Source: a bacterium
GTDB taxonomy: Bacteria > SM23-31 > JAUVVT01
Length of the DNA stretch: 6,760 nt
Reading direction: 5' to 3'
NCBI GenBank assembly: GCA_030616165.1
Contig: JAUWXV010000204.1
Span: 1 to 6,760 of the forward strand
Shown here piece by piece: positions 1 to 6,202 of this stretch (positions are counted from its first letter, which is position 1; the number at the start of each line of letters is the position of its first letter). Both the position numbers and the translations under genes were made by a program. The notes beneath the pieces were generated by a model. That model did no database searches. It had not been told where the DNA came from and saw only the letters and a list, made by a program, of their open reading frames with translations.

Positions 1-1449
1 GGCTATAGTTCTTGAAACTTTAAGAATCCGGTCATACGCTCTCGCAGACAAACCTAATTTGGTTATAGCCATCTTCAGAAGTTCATTTCCCCTTTCGTCA
101 ATACGGCAGTATTTTCTTATTTCTTTTGACTGCATATCTGCGCTGGAAAAAATTTTCTTTTCAACCTTAAATCTTTTTAACTGAATTTTGCGTGCTTTTT
201 TTACCCTCTCTCTTATTACGATTGATGACTCTCCTGTAATTTTCCCAGAAAGTTCTTTGTATTTAACCGCGGGCACTTCGATATGAATATCAATCCTATC
301 AAGAAGAGGACCAGAAATTTTTGACATGTATTTCTGAATCTGAGAGGGAGTACAGATACACTCCTTTCTTGGGTCTGTTGCATACCCACATGGGCATGGA
401 TTCATCGCAGAAGCAAGCATAAAATTTGCAGGATAAGTCAGCGAGATGGTCGCCCTTGCTATAGTAACCCAGCCTTCTTCAATGGGCTGCCGCAGTACTT
501 CAAGAACATTTTTTTTAAATTCGGTTAACTCATCAAGAAATAAAACTCCAAAATGTGCAAGACTGACCTCACCTGGTCTTGGATACTGACCCCCACCGAT
601 TAGTCCGGCATCTGAAATAGTGTGATGTGGTGAGCGGAAAGGACGTGTGGTTATTAATGCTGTGTCTGGAGGCAGAAGGCCTGATACAGAATGTATTTTT
701 GTGGTTTCGAGTGACTCCTCGAGGGTTAAATCAGGTAGAATGGTTGGAATTCTCTTTGCGAGCATTGTCTTACCAGAACCGGGAGGACCAATCATTATTA
801 TATTGTGTCTTCCCGCTGCTGCTACCTCAAGTGCCCTCTTTGCATGTTCTTGACCTTTAACATCTGAAAAATCAATATTATATTTATTACTCTCGGAAAA
901 AACCTCTTTTATATCAATTTTAAAAGGAGTATGATAAGTTTCCTCATTAAGGATTGAAACCGCCTCTCTCAAATCTTCAGCCGGATAGACATTTATCCCT
1001 TCAACAATCGCAGCTTCTTTGGCATTCTCCTTAGGGATAATAATTCCAACCAAATTCTCCTTTTTTACTTTTACAGAAATCGGCAGAACTCCCTTCACAG
1101 TCCTCAAGGAGCCATCAAGTGAAAGTTCTCCTAAAATTACAAACTTATCCAGAAGAGTATTGTCAACTTCACCCATTACAGTTAAAAGGCCAATTGCTAT
1201 AGGAAGATCAAAAGCCGAGCCCTCCTTTCTAATATCGGCAGGAGCAAGATTTATTGTGATTCTCCTACTCGGAAAGTTGTATCCAGAATTTTTAATTGCT
1301 GCACTTACTCTCTCCTTACTCTCTTTAACTGCACCCTCAGGAAGACCTACTGTAAAAAATGCAGGCAGTCCCCTCTCAATGTGAGCCTCTACTTTGACAA
1401 TATATGCATCTATACCCAATACCGCCGCTGATAATACCCTCGAAATCAT
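1..1449 (-). CDS. comM: ComM/YifB-family Mg-chelatase-like AAA+ ATPase (C-terminus beyond the left edge)
   Basis: The minus strand reads open from an ATG at 1449 to the window edge, giving 483 codons without a stop. The family is usually a little over 500 residues, so only about 25 C-terminal residues are missing. The domain order is typical. An N-terminal ChlI/Lon-S5-like domain (about 1-170) carries [15 protein letters not shown] and [11 protein letters not shown]. The AAA+ core has Walker A GPPGSGKT (221-228), RPFRSPHH (269-276), Walker [10 protein letters not shown] (302-310) and [15 protein letters not shown] (379-393). A C-terminal helical domain ends in [19 protein letters not shown]. 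Four cysteines form CxC-x9-CxC (352, 354, 364, 366) after the AMNP motif, which suggests a bound metal. Known for the family: ComM is a hexameric branch-migration helicase that helps integrate incoming single-stranded DNA during natural transformation; many homologues are labelled only magnesium chelatase. A Shine-Dalgarno-like AAGGAAA lies 11 bases upstream. No frameshift or missing catalytic residue is visible. Transformation in this organism is inference. Confidence 0.96.
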   Translation of the reverse strand, partial: MISRVLSAAVLGIDAYIVKVEAHIERGLPAFFTVGLPEGAVKESKERVSAAIKNSGYNFPSRRITINLAPADIRKEGSAFDLPIAIGLLTVMGEVDNTLLDKFVILGELSLDGSLRTVKGVLPISVKVKKENLVGIIIPKENAKEAAIVEGINVYPAEDLREAVSILNEETYHTPFKIDIKEVFSESNKYNIDFSDVKGQEHAKRALEVAAAGRHNIIMIGPPGSGKTMLAKRIPTILPDLTLEESLETTKIHSVSGLLPPDTALITTRPFRSPHHTISDAGLIGGGQYPRPGEVSLAHFGVLFLDELTEFKKNVLEVLRQPIEEGWVTIARATISLTYPANFMLASAMNPCPCGYATDPRKECICTPSQIQKYMSKISGPLLDRIDIHIEVPAVKYKELSGKITGESSIVIRERVKKARKIQLKRFKVEKKIFSSADMQSKEIRKYCRIDERGNELLKMAITKLGLSARAYDRILKVSRTIA

Positions 1450-1469
1450 ATTTTTTTATTTTTCCTTTC

Positions 1470-1499
1470 TTTATATTAAATTAATATAATTAAATGCAA
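1470..1499 (-). promoter_or_regulatory. Possible sigma70-type promoter of comM
   Basis: Read on the minus strand, TTGCAT (1499-1494) and TATAAA (1475-1470) are separated by 18 bp. This would place the transcript start about 15 bases before the ATG at 1449, giving a very short leader. The -10 side overlaps an AT-only dyad, TTATATTAA-A-TTAATATAA (1471-1489). The surroundings are nearly all A and T, so chance matches are easy and the call is weak. Confidence 0.3.
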
Positions 1500-1564
1500 T
1501 TTCAAGGAAAATTTGTTATTTTATAATTATAATTTTTCATAAAAATTTATTACCTTCTTTTGAA

Positions 1565-1720
1565 AGATTAGACGGCAAAAAATGAAAATTTAGTAAGGAC
1601 GACCCGAGGATTGTCCTTACATAATTGTGGAAGTTAAAGTAAATCAATATATTACAATTGCACTTATTTCAGCAAAAAGATTTAAAAACAAAAATTTTTA
1701 GACTTTTTGCCGTGTCATCT
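1565..1720. repeat. MITE-like element with imperfect terminal inverted repeats and an inner palindrome
   Basis: The left arm begins AGATTAGACGGCAAAAA (1565-1581). The right arm, read as reverse complement from 1720, begins AGATGACACGGCAAAAA (1720-1704). They match at 15 of 17 positions, and both continue to an AAAATTT block (1585-1591 on the left, 1691-1698 region on the right). Inside lies a perfect 8-bp inverted repeat, GTAAGGAC (1593-1600) and GTCCTTAC (1613-1620), and a weaker one, AATTGT/ACAATT (1623-1628, 1654-1659). There is no coding capacity. The roughly 155-bp size and nested dyads fit a miniature inverted-repeat element. I see no clear target-site duplication and no second full copy in the window, so mobility is unproven. 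Confidence 0.4.
1593..1620. repeat. Hairpin palindrome GTAAGGAC-N12-GTCCTTAC
   Basis: Perfect 8-bp arms enclose a 12-base centre (GACCCGAGGATT) that is itself partly self-complementary, as if a longer palindrome had decayed by a few substitutions. It is more GC-rich than the surrounding spacer. It lies between divergent genes and has no T-run after it, so it is not a terminator for either. It may be a dispersed intergenic palindrome or the core of the surrounding inverted-repeat element. Confidence 0.55.
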
Positions 1721-1953
1721 TATTAAAAACTATAAAATATTTCTTATCTGCCAAGGTGTGAAGCAATTATTTTTAATGCTCTTAGTAAATCATCCAAATT
1801 TTCCAAAGTTTCGTAATATTATAGAAATGAATTAGACTAAAAAATATCGATAATGTAAAAAATCTCACAAATATGATAATATCTAATAAAATTAAAAAAA
1901 AATTATTATATTACAACAATAAAAATAATAGGAAAAAATACATAACTCACCCC

Positions 1954-1971
1954 GATTGATATACATCAATC
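1954..1971. promoter_or_regulatory. FNR/CRP-family binding site candidate
   Basis: TTGAT-ATAC-ATCAA (1956-1969) matches all ten specified bases of the FNR consensus TTGAT-N4-ATCAA. It extends outward by one more pair at each side plus G and C (GATTGAT/ATCAATC, 1954-1971). It is centred at 1962.5, 102 bp before the ATG at 2065 and almost 500 bp from comM. A -10-like GATTAT (1992-1997) or TATGAT (1989-1994) follows. The first would put the start site near 2004, making the box centre -41.5, the class II activator position. No FNR-type regulator gene is in the window, so the regulator's identity is inference. Confidence 0.5.
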
Positions 1972-2064
1972 AAAGATATTCAACATTTTATGATTATTTT
2001 TGTTAAATTTTTTACTAATTAAATTTATTAAAATAATGTTATAAAACAGAAAGGGGATAATATT

Positions 2065-2631
2065 ATGAAAACTCATCTAACAGTAATTGGAGCAGTAAAT
2101 ATAGCATTTGGGATTATTGGGATATTTTTTGGAGTAATCTGCATAATTGTTTTATGCGGATTTCTACCAATTGATTTTGGCGATTTTCCCGCACGAACCA
2201 TTGGTTCCGTGGTTGGAACGATTATTATTCTATTCTCTATTACGTTCATTATTGCTGGTGCTGGGGTGATGTATGAAGCATCATGGGCACGAATTTTAAC
2301 ACTTATACTTTCGGCAATATCTATATTTTTCTTTCCATATGGAACAGCATGGGGAATATATTCAATCTGGGTACTTGTAAATTCAGAAACTGTTGAAATT
2401 TTTTCTAAAGAAATTCCTGAACAACCAGAACCTGTGAAACCAATGGCAGAAGAAAAAGAACCTGAGAAACCAGCAGCAGAAAAAAAAGAAGAAGTGAAAC
2501 CAAAACCAGCAGTAGAAGAAAAAGAAGAGAAAAAAGAAGAAGTGAAATTAGCAGTGGAAGAAAAAAAGAAAGATAAAAAAGAAAAAAAGAAAGAAGAAAA
2601 TACTCGTGGTCCCGCATCGTATTCACAATAG
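2065..2631 (+). CDS. Small multi-pass membrane protein with a Lys/Glu-rich cytoplasmic-type tail
   Basis: A 188-residue protein of unknown function. Residues 1-110 are hydrophobic: helices at about 8-31, 47-70 and 75-106, the last long enough to be a close pair broken near Pro91. The segment WARILTLILSAISIFFFPYG, followed by GIYSIWVLVNSETVEIF, matches a pattern I recognise from widespread, uncharacterised small membrane proteins in many bacteria (typically WARIL, GTALGIY and WVL..ETVELF). I cannot name a Pfam family with certainty. Residues 115-188 are a low-complexity tail of E, K, P, A and V with imperfect repeats of the type EKKEEVKxAVEEK, ending NTRGPASYSQ. The tail is probably disordered or a single charged helix. 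AAGGGG (2051-2056) lies 8 bases before the ATG. The upstream FNR-like box suggests redox-dependent expression. Minus-strand frames across the tail are shadows of its AAG/GAA codons. Confidence 0.85.
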   Translation: MKTHLTVIGAVNIAFGIIGIFFGVICIIVLCGFLPIDFGDFPARTIGSVVGTIIILFSITFIIAGAGVMYEASWARILTLILSAISIFFFPYGTAWGIYSIWVLVNSETVEIFSKEIPEQPEPVKPMAEEKEPEKPAAEKKEEVKPKPAVEEKEEKKEEVKLAVEEKKKDKKEKKKEENTRGPASYSQ

Positions 2632-2725
2632 TTACAAATCTATTTGAAACTTAATTCATTATAAAACAAGAAAATAATCTGAAATTTTCTTGACTAGATT
2701 TTATACAAATCAATAAGGAGAAGTA

Positions 2726-4471
2726 ATGAAGGTTACTATTATTGATTGGTCAATGGTAATAATCTATTTTATTTTTACGTTAGTGATAGGACTATATTAT
2801 TCCAAGCGAGCGGGTAAAAATATAACTGAATTTTTTGTTTCAGGCAGAAACCTTCCCTGGTGGATAGCCGGGACCTCAATGGTAGCAACTACCTTTGCCG
2901 CAGACACTCCACTTGCTGTAGCAGGATTGGTCGGCACACACGGTATTGCAGGAAACTGGCTGTGGTGGAATATGGTGATGAGCGGACTTTTGACCGTATT
3001 TCTGTTTGCAAGGCTCTGGAGAAGAGCAGAAGTTCTTACTGATGTGGAATTCACAGAATTGCGCTATTCAGGAAAACCTGCGGCTATACTGCGCGGATTC
3101 CGCTCACTTTATCTTGCTATTCCAATTAACTGCATCATTATGGGATGGATAAATCTTGCTATGGCAAAAATTATAGGAGAAACTCTGAATATAGAGAAAT
3201 GGATTGCTATTGCAATTTGTCTCGGTATTACGGTACTTTATTCAATGTTATCCGGAATGTGGGGTGTAGCTATAACAGGTTTTTATCAATTCTTTTTTGC
3301 AATGGCAGGTACAATTCTTCTCGCCATATTTGCAGTGAATGCTGTAGGAGGAATTGCAGAACTTAAAACGCAGCTTAATACAATTTATGGTGCTGACCAC
3401 GAAATTTTAAATTTCTTTCCGACATCAGGTTCAGTATGGATGCCGATATCGACGTTTCTGGTTTATCTTTCCGTAAATTGGTGGGCAACATGGTATCCGG
3501 GCGCTGAACCGGGAGGCGGCGGATATATTGCCCAGAGACTGTTTTCTGCTAAAGACGAAAAACATTCCGTTCTTTCCGCATTATGGTTTAATGTTGCACA
3601 TTATACATTAAGACCCTGGCCATGGATAGTTGTCGGTCTTGCAGCTATGGTGCTTTATCCCAACTTACCAGACAAGGAACTGGGATATGTAAAAGTGATG
3701 ATTGATCACCTTCCGACAGGAGTGAGAGGGCTGCTGTTGGCGACTTTTGCAGCCGCATATATGTCAACTATCAGCGCACAAATTAACTGGGGTACTTCTT
3801 ATGTAATCAACGATGTTTACAAAAGATTTATAAACCCAAATGCAACTGAGAAAAATTATGTGTTTTGGTCGAGAATTATTACCCTGGTAATAGTTATTTT
3901 AGGAGGAATCGTTACTTTATTTTTAGGTTCGGTCGCAGGTGCATGGAAAGTACTTATTGCAATCGGAGCAGGAACAGGAGCTATCTATATCCTTCGCTGG
4001 TTTTGGTGGAGAATTAATGCATGGACTGAAATAGCTGCAATGACTGCATCTCTTGTTATTTCATTATTCCTGCAATTATATATGGGTCTTGATGCTGACA
4101 ATCCTCATCATTTTACAAAAATAATTCTTACTACGGCAAGTTTTACAATTATTGTTTCTATAATTGTAACTTACCTGACAAAACCGGTTTCCGAAGAAGT
4201 TCTTATAAATTTTTATAAGAAAATTCAGCCCGGAGGTACATTATGGAAACCGATAGCAGAAAAAGTTCCGGAATTGAAAGTTAAATCAGAACTAACAAGA
4301 GATCTTCTCGATTGGTTCTTAGGTAGTGTATTTATTTACTGTGTGCTATTCGGCTTAGGGAAAATTATTCTCGGTGATTATTTGTCGGGAAACATTTTTC
4401 TGATTGTAGCTGTTATAGTTATGGTAATTGTATACAAAGACCTTTCATCAAGAAATTGGGGAGTTCTTTGA
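2726..4471 (+). CDS. Sodium:solute symporter family (SSS, TC 2.A.21) transporter
   Basis: A 581-residue, highly hydrophobic inner-membrane protein with 13 or more predicted helices. The family couples inward sodium flow to uptake of sugars, amino acids, organic acids or similar solutes. Diagnostic features: an N-terminal helix followed by EFFVSGRNLPWW (35-46), the SSS TM1-TM2 signature; SMVATTFAADTPLAVAG (51-67), the unwound TM1-type segment; a GMWGVAITGFYQF stretch (177-189); and ATFAAAYMSTISAQINWG (339-356), matching the TM8 region whose small and hydroxyl residues form the Na2 sodium site in vSGLT-type structures. The PGAEPGGGGYIAQRLFSAKDE segment (258-278) resembles the loop-helix in relatives with QR-x-FSAK. 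A cytoplasmic stretch with FYKKIQPGGTLW (496-507) precedes two extra C-terminal helices (about 531-549, 556-570). AAGGAG (2715-2720) is 5 bases before the ATG. The gene lies 94 bp after the membrane protein gene and is followed by a hairpin. The substrate cannot be read from the sequence. Confidence 0.93.
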   Translation: MKVTIIDWSMVIIYFIFTLVIGLYYSKRAGKNITEFFVSGRNLPWWIAGTSMVATTFAADTPLAVAGLVGTHGIAGNWLWWNMVMSGLLTVFLFARLWRRAEVLTDVEFTELRYSGKPAAILRGFRSLYLAIPINCIIMGWINLAMAKIIGETLNIEKWIAIAICLGITVLYSMLSGMWGVAITGFYQFFFAMAGTILLAIFAVNAVGGIAELKTQLNTIYGADHEILNFFPTSGSVWMPISTFLVYLSVNWWATWYPGAEPGGGGYIAQRLFSAKDEKHSVLSALWFNVAHYTLRPWPWIVVGLAAMVLYPNLPDKELGYVKVMIDHLPTGVRGLLLATFAAAYMSTISAQINWGTSYVINDVYKRFINPNATEKNYVFWSRIITLVIVILGGIVTLFLGSVAGAWKVLIAIGAGTGAIYILRWFWWRINAWTEIAAMTASLVISLFLQLYMGLDADNPHHFTKIILTTASFTIIVSIIVTYLTKPVSEEVLINFYKKIQPGGTLWKPIAEKVPELKVKSELTRDLLDWFLGSVFIYCVLFGLGKIILGDYLSGNIFLIVAVIVMVIVYKDLSSRNWGVL

Positions 4472-4511
4472 AAATAGTAATGTCCTTTATTAAAACGAGA
4501 GCATCTGTTTT

Positions 4512-4550
4512 GGTCAGACAATAATGTCTGACCTACTATTATTATTTTTT
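4512..4550 (+). terminator. Probable terminator after the symporter gene
   Basis: GGTCAGACA (4512-4520), loop ATAA and TGTCTGACC (4525-4533) form a perfect 9-bp stem with a 4-base loop, 40 bp after the symporter stop codon. A T-rich stretch follows (4539-4550, ending TTTTTT), but five other bases separate it from the stem, so it is not a textbook intrinsic terminator. The palindrome could instead be a dispersed intergenic repeat serving as a 3' end. Confidence 0.5.
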
Positions 4551-4632
4551 ATTATATTGAGACTCCTAAAGTGATACTCTCATCAAAACTTGCTTAATTA
4601 TGTGTTTCGTATAAAAAATTTTTTTAAAGCAC

Positions 4633-4661
4633 TTGATATTTTATTATATTTGCTATATATT
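4633..4661 (+). promoter_or_regulatory. Candidate sigma70-type promoter of the DUF350-transglycosylase unit
   Basis: TTGATA (4633-4638) and TATATT (4656-4661) are separated by 17 bp, giving four matches of six at -35 and four to five at -10. The predicted start is near 4668, with a leader of about 110 bases. The whole promoter lies within an inverted repeat, CACTTGATAT (4630-4639) and ATATTAAGTG (4657-4666), with one mismatch. AT-rich context lowers specificity. Confidence 0.4.
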
Positions 4662-4715
4662 AAGTGAAATGGAATATATAAAAAAAATAAAAATAATTTA
4701 TTTATAGAGATGTAA

Positions 4716-4733
4716 ATCCAAAGTACTTTGGAT
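4716..4733. promoter_or_regulatory. 18-bp perfect palindrome in the predicted leader
   Basis: ATCCAAAGTACTTTGGAT is identical to its reverse complement. It lies 47 bp before the DUF350 start codon and about 50 bp after the predicted transcript start. It could be a dimeric repressor operator, or in RNA a 7-bp stem with a GTAC loop. No T-run follows, so it is not a terminator. The binding factor is unknown. Confidence 0.4.
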
Positions 4734-4780
4734 AATAGGAAAATGGTTTGTGTATTAGTTTTGATAAGGAGGGATGATAC

Positions 4781-5005
4781 ATGCAGTTTTTTACAATACT
4801 ATTAAATTTCGCTTATGCTATAATAGGGGGCTTTGTGACGCTTTTCTTTATGTGGTTTGGTTATAAACTGTTTGATAAACTAACTGATTTTGATACGTCA
4901 AAAGAGTTAGCCAACGGCAACAGGGCTGTCGGGCTCGTTGTATTGGGAATATTTATTGGTATTGGTGTTGCAATAGGACTCGTTATTGGATTGGGATTAA
5001 ACTAA
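4781..5005 (+). CDS. DUF350 family small membrane protein
   Basis: A 74-residue inner-membrane protein with two hydrophobic segments (about 4-27 and 48-71) joined by a polar stretch, GYKLFDKLTDFDTSKELANG. The segment DFDTSKELANGNRAVGLVVL, followed by GIFIGIGVAIGLVIG, is the conserved signature of DUF350: acidic residues, E-L-x-x-G-N, then a glycine-rich helix. The length fits a single DUF350 unit. The family's biochemical role is not established. AAGGAGGG (4766-4773) lies 7 bases before this ATG; the ATG at 4774 is out of frame and too close to the site, so 4781 is preferred. The stop codon is 12 bp before the transglycosylase start, implying one transcript. A small two-helix membrane protein ahead of a murein-cleaving enzyme recalls holin/lysin arrangements, but that function is inference. 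Confidence 0.88.
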   Translation: MQFFTILLNFAYAIIGGFVTLFFMWFGYKLFDKLTDFDTSKELANGNRAVGLVVLGIFIGIGVAIGLVIGLGLN

Positions 5006-5017
5006 GGGATTAGAATT

Positions 5018-5626
5018 ATGAAGCCAAGTCAGAGAAGATTTATATCTGTTTTGTTTTGCATGTTTGCATTAGATTTATTTATGATAAATATTTCAGTTAT
5101 TATGGCACAGGAGTTTCCCAAGGTTGAATCAAAGTACTGGACATCAAAGTATGACAGTTATTTCAGAAAATATTCAAAACGTTTTTTCGGTGTGGGATTT
5201 GACTGGAAGTGGTTTAAAGCGCAAGCGATTGCAGAATCGGGATTGAGGGAAGATGCAAAGAGCTGGGTGAATGCAAAGGGACTTATGCAGATAATTCCGC
5301 GGACATTTGAAGAGATAAAAAAAAAGAATCCATCATTCATAGATATTAACGAACCACGCTGGAACATCGCTGCCGGCGTGTATTACGACCATCAACAATA
5401 CAGAAGATGGAAAAATCTTTCGTTTGAGCACAGGATGAGGTTCACATTTGCAAGTTATAATGCAGGGTATAGCACTATTCGCAGAGCACAAAATGTGAGT
5501 AAAAGTGAGGGTTTTAGCGGAGATGCATGGGAGCATATTGAATCGGTAGCACAAAAAGTAAGTCGGTGGCGGTATAAGGAGACGCTCGGTTATGTTGGAA
5601 AAATCACTAATATTATGCCGGAATAG
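5018..5626 (+). CDS. Exported lytic transglycosylase, SLT domain (Slt/MltF-like fold)
   Basis: A 202-residue enzyme predicted to cleave the MurNAc-GlcNAc bond of peptidoglycan, forming 1,6-anhydro-MurNAc. Residues 1-30 form a signal peptide: KPSQRR, a hydrophobic core, then VIMA before QEF. Cys14 is not in a lipobox, so the mature protein is probably soluble in the periplasm. The SLT domain covers about 62-200. QAIAESG contains catalytic Glu73 and the ES motif; GLMQIIPRTF (88-97) and FASYNAG (144-150) are the other hallmark motifs; ETLGYVGKI (188-196) matches the C-terminal E-T-x-x-Y-V element. There is little beyond the catalytic domain, so it is a minimal family member. A weak AGGGA site overlaps the end of the DUF350 gene 12 bp upstream, so translation may be coupled. 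Likely jobs are wall remodelling or opening the murein for an envelope structure. No phage genes are adjacent. Confidence 0.93.
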   Translation: MKPSQRRFISVLFCMFALDLFMINISVIMAQEFPKVESKYWTSKYDSYFRKYSKRFFGVGFDWKWFKAQAIAESGLREDAKSWVNAKGLMQIIPRTFEEIKKKNPSFIDINEPRWNIAAGVYYDHQQYRRWKNLSFEHRMRFTFASYNAGYSTIRRAQNVSKSEGFSGDAWEHIESVAQKVSRWRYKETLGYVGKITNIMPE

Positions 5627-5694
5627 ATAAAGTATCATACGAAAAATATTTCTTTTTATATAGAGTAGTAAATGTATAGCATTGAGTAAGGTTA

Positions 5695-5908
5695 ATGCAG
5701 AGTTTTTATGTTTTGGATGTAATTTTATCATTAAGGCTCAAGGAAGAGGAAGGATTTGATGCGGCTTGGAGATGTTATGAGAATGGGACAAGCATGGGTG
5801 GAAGCGTGGTTTAAAGATGGTCAATTAGAAGGGAAGGCGAGGGTTTACTTTGAAAATGGTAATCTCAATGCAGAAATAATTAAACCTGATAAGGATTTAG
5901 TCAGATAA
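5695..5908 (+). pseudogene. Frameshifted MORN-repeat (YwqK-like) protein remnant
   Basis: Two overlapping frames each hold part of a MORN_2-type repeat pattern. The first starts at ATG 5695 and reads to GFDAAWRCYENG (ending 5787), then stops at 5812-5814 after unrelated residues. The second, one base on, reads QAWVEAWFKDGQLEGKARVY followed by FENGNLNAEI and ends at TAA 5906-5908. Removing the single A at 5788 joins YENG directly to QAWVEAWFKDG, giving the usual W..YYENG..-x-..FKDGQLEGK rhythm across the join. I therefore read it as one gene broken by a +1 insertion, or a sequencing error. Alternatively, the second frame is a real 49-residue protein starting at ATG 5759, which has a good AGGAAGG-type site just upstream. 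Known: such proteins are often annotated as YwqK-family antitoxins, but the repeat alone does not show function. Only about two repeats remain; typical members have more. Confidence 0.5.
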
Positions 5909-6202
5909 TTCTCTGGGAATTACTGAGTATGATACAGTGTTTATAGTTCGATTCGATCTTGCAAATCCAAGAATTTGCCAGGACTTCATAAAGACTAAGA
6001 ATGTTAAATGAAATGGATGGTAAATAATGAAGAGGGGTAGTAAGAATCCTCAATTAAATCTTCTGATTTAAGTTTTAAATAAGCGTTCTCTTTTCTTTAA
6101 TAATGTTATTATTAGAGAGGTCAAGATTGCTATTTTGCTTCTACCTCAAAAAGAGGCATTATTAGATAGACAGAGAGAAATAATGAAAAAAAGGAGGTTA
6201 GA
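5909..6202. other. Intergenic region before the RRM gene
   Basis: No convincing gene is seen in these 294 bp. There is an AT hairpin TTAAATC-TTCT-GATTTAA (6054-6071), followed by GTTTTAAA, which could be a weak terminator for upstream transcription. There is also a small dyad GCAAAT/ATTTGC (5961-5966, 5973-5978), an AT dyad TAATAA-TG-TTATTA near 6100-6113, and CCTC-AAAAA-GAGG near 6144-6156. A promoter for the RRM gene must lie here, but no -35/-10 pair stands out; TTGCTT (6135-6140) with CATTAT (6157-6162) at 16 bp is the best I can offer. The leader may be structured. Confidence 0.5.

Larger units (their letters stand above)
1450..2064. other. Divergent intergenic region, 615 bp, very AT-rich
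   Basis: This spacer separates comM (leftward) from the small membrane protein (rightward), so it must carry both promoters. It holds a comM promoter candidate, a MITE-like inverted-repeat element (1565-1720), a 22-codon coding-like stretch on the minus strand (1744-1812) and an FNR-like site (1954-1971). No open frame of useful length with a ribosome binding site was found on either strand. Runs of A and T dominate 1840-1950. Confidence 0.7.

Noticed and set aside
627-860. Two overlapping plus-strand open frames of 68-77 codons
   Set aside because: Both are antisense to the Walker A region of comM and are by-products of its codon pattern.
1019-1384. 121-codon plus-strand open frame
   Set aside because: It lies wholly antisense to comM, whose minus-strand reading shows clear family motifs through this stretch. 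It has no ribosome site and no recognisable protein features.
2405-2626. 73-codon minus-strand Leu/Phe-rich frame that looks like a membrane protein
   Set aside because: It is the complement of the AAG/GAA-rich Lys/Glu tail, which necessarily reads as Leu/Phe/Ser on the other strand.
2690-2695. TTGACT as a -35 element for the symporter gene
   Set aside because: A -10 at 16-18 bp would fall in the ribosome binding site, and the nearby TATACA is only 6 bp away.
5057-5062. Cys14 of the transglycosylase as a lipoprotein cysteine
   Set aside because: The preceding residues (V-L-F) do not fit a lipobox, and the hydrophobic core continues well beyond the cysteine to a VIMA cleavage region.
5333-5731. 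132-codon minus-strand open frame
   Set aside because: It runs antisense across the catalytic part of the transglycosylase, has no ribosome site, and its translation shows no domain.
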